From Pseudalkalibacillus salsuginis (GTDB lineage Bacteria; Bacillota; Bacilli; Bacillales; Fictibacillaceae), in the NCBI RefSeq assembly GCF_021646685.1, contig NZ_JAKJHW010000012.1, positions 1-62,641 of the forward strand: a stretch of DNA of 62,641 nucleotides. Direction: 5' to 3'. This document shows, in pieces, positions 62,598 to 62,641 of the stretch. Positions within the stretch are counted from its first letter, which is position 1, and each line of letters begins with the position of its first letter. A program made the position numbers and the translations under genes. The notes beneath the pieces were generated by a model that worked only from the letters and a program-made list of their open reading frames with translations, had not been told where the DNA came from and ran no database searches.

Positions 62598-62641
62598 GTG
62601 CCCGGCGACGTCCTACTCTCACAGGGGGAAACCCCCAATTA
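62598..62641 (-). rRNA. 5S ribosomal RNA, 3' end only
   Basis: The minus strand reads GGGGGTTTCCCCCTGTGAGA followed by GTAGGACGTCGCCGGGCACC, the conserved 3' half of Bacillus 5S rRNA. The gene continues beyond the right edge. It belongs to an rRNA operon upstream of mgtC and ctsR, as rrnW does in B. subtilis. Confidence 0.93.

Noticed and set aside
62396-62638. 80-codon minus-strand frame with heptapeptide repeats (APLYFKI-like)
   Set aside because: It starts inside 5S rRNA, crosses the rRNA terminator, and the peptide repeat follows from the 21-bp period of the DNA array.

Overview
The window is a chromosomal core region of a low-to-mid GC Firmicute of the family Bacillaceae. The gene order is the one known from Bacillus subtilis between two rRNA operons. 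Present are sporulation genes (pdaB, gerD, kbaA, cwlD, sigH), the McsA/McsB/ClpC/CtsR protein-quality system, DisA and the full ribosomal-protein superoperon. Genus and species cannot be fixed from the sequence alone. Almost every gene is on the minus strand, so transcription runs from the right end of the window to the left end.

Layout in the direction of transcription. The 3' end of a 5S rRNA and the terminator of one rRNA operon lie at 62.6 kb. A 650-base spacer with 21-bp tandem repeats follows, then an mgtC-family gene. Next come ctsR-mcsA-mcsB-clpC behind a clear CtsR operator, then radA-disA-yacL-ispD-ispF and gltX. A cysteine T-box leader precedes cysE-cysS-mrnC-rlmB-rae1, followed by sigH. 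The translation and transcription block is rpmG-secE-nusG, rplK-rplA, rplJ-rplL, an rsmC-like gene, rpoB-rpoC, rplGB-rpsL-rpsG-fusA-tuf, S10-spc-alpha (rpsJ to rplQ), ecfA1-ecfA2-ecfT-truA and rplM-rpsI. The left end holds ybaK (DUF2521), cwlD, salA, gerD (plus strand), kbaA, pdaB (plus strand), a small unnamed gene, tandem rRNA promoters and the 5' end of the 16S rRNA of a second, co-oriented rRNA operon.

Functionally the window holds most of the machinery for transcription (alpha, beta, beta', NusG, SigH), translation (about 35 ribosomal proteins, EF-Tu, EF-G, IF-1, two aminoacyl-tRNA synthetases) and protein export (SecY, SecE). It also holds nucleotide, vitamin and isoprenoid support genes, stress proteolysis, and a few sporulation/germination genes. 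Many true start codons lie inside longer open frames and are GTG or TTG, placed here by ribosome binding sites and known family lengths. One real gene, rpmG (49 codons), is very short.

No defence system, prophage, insertion sequence, CRISPR array, tRNA gene or obvious horizontally acquired cassette is visible. The non-standard content is in the intergenic DNA. A family of multi-hairpin elements about 170 bp long recurs between rpsK and rpoA, rpsL and rpsG, nusG and rplK, near rpmG, and in the 16S leader. Its copies show compensatory base changes. Other noncoding features are a 169-bp tandem duplication between the cysteine T-box and cysE, a second GC-rich repeat family at 42.7 and 49.1 kb, a large fold-back element at 39.8 kb, a GGTGCC palindrome cluster at 5.7 kb, and 21-bp arrays beside the 5S gene. 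These are the parts of the window most worth a second look.
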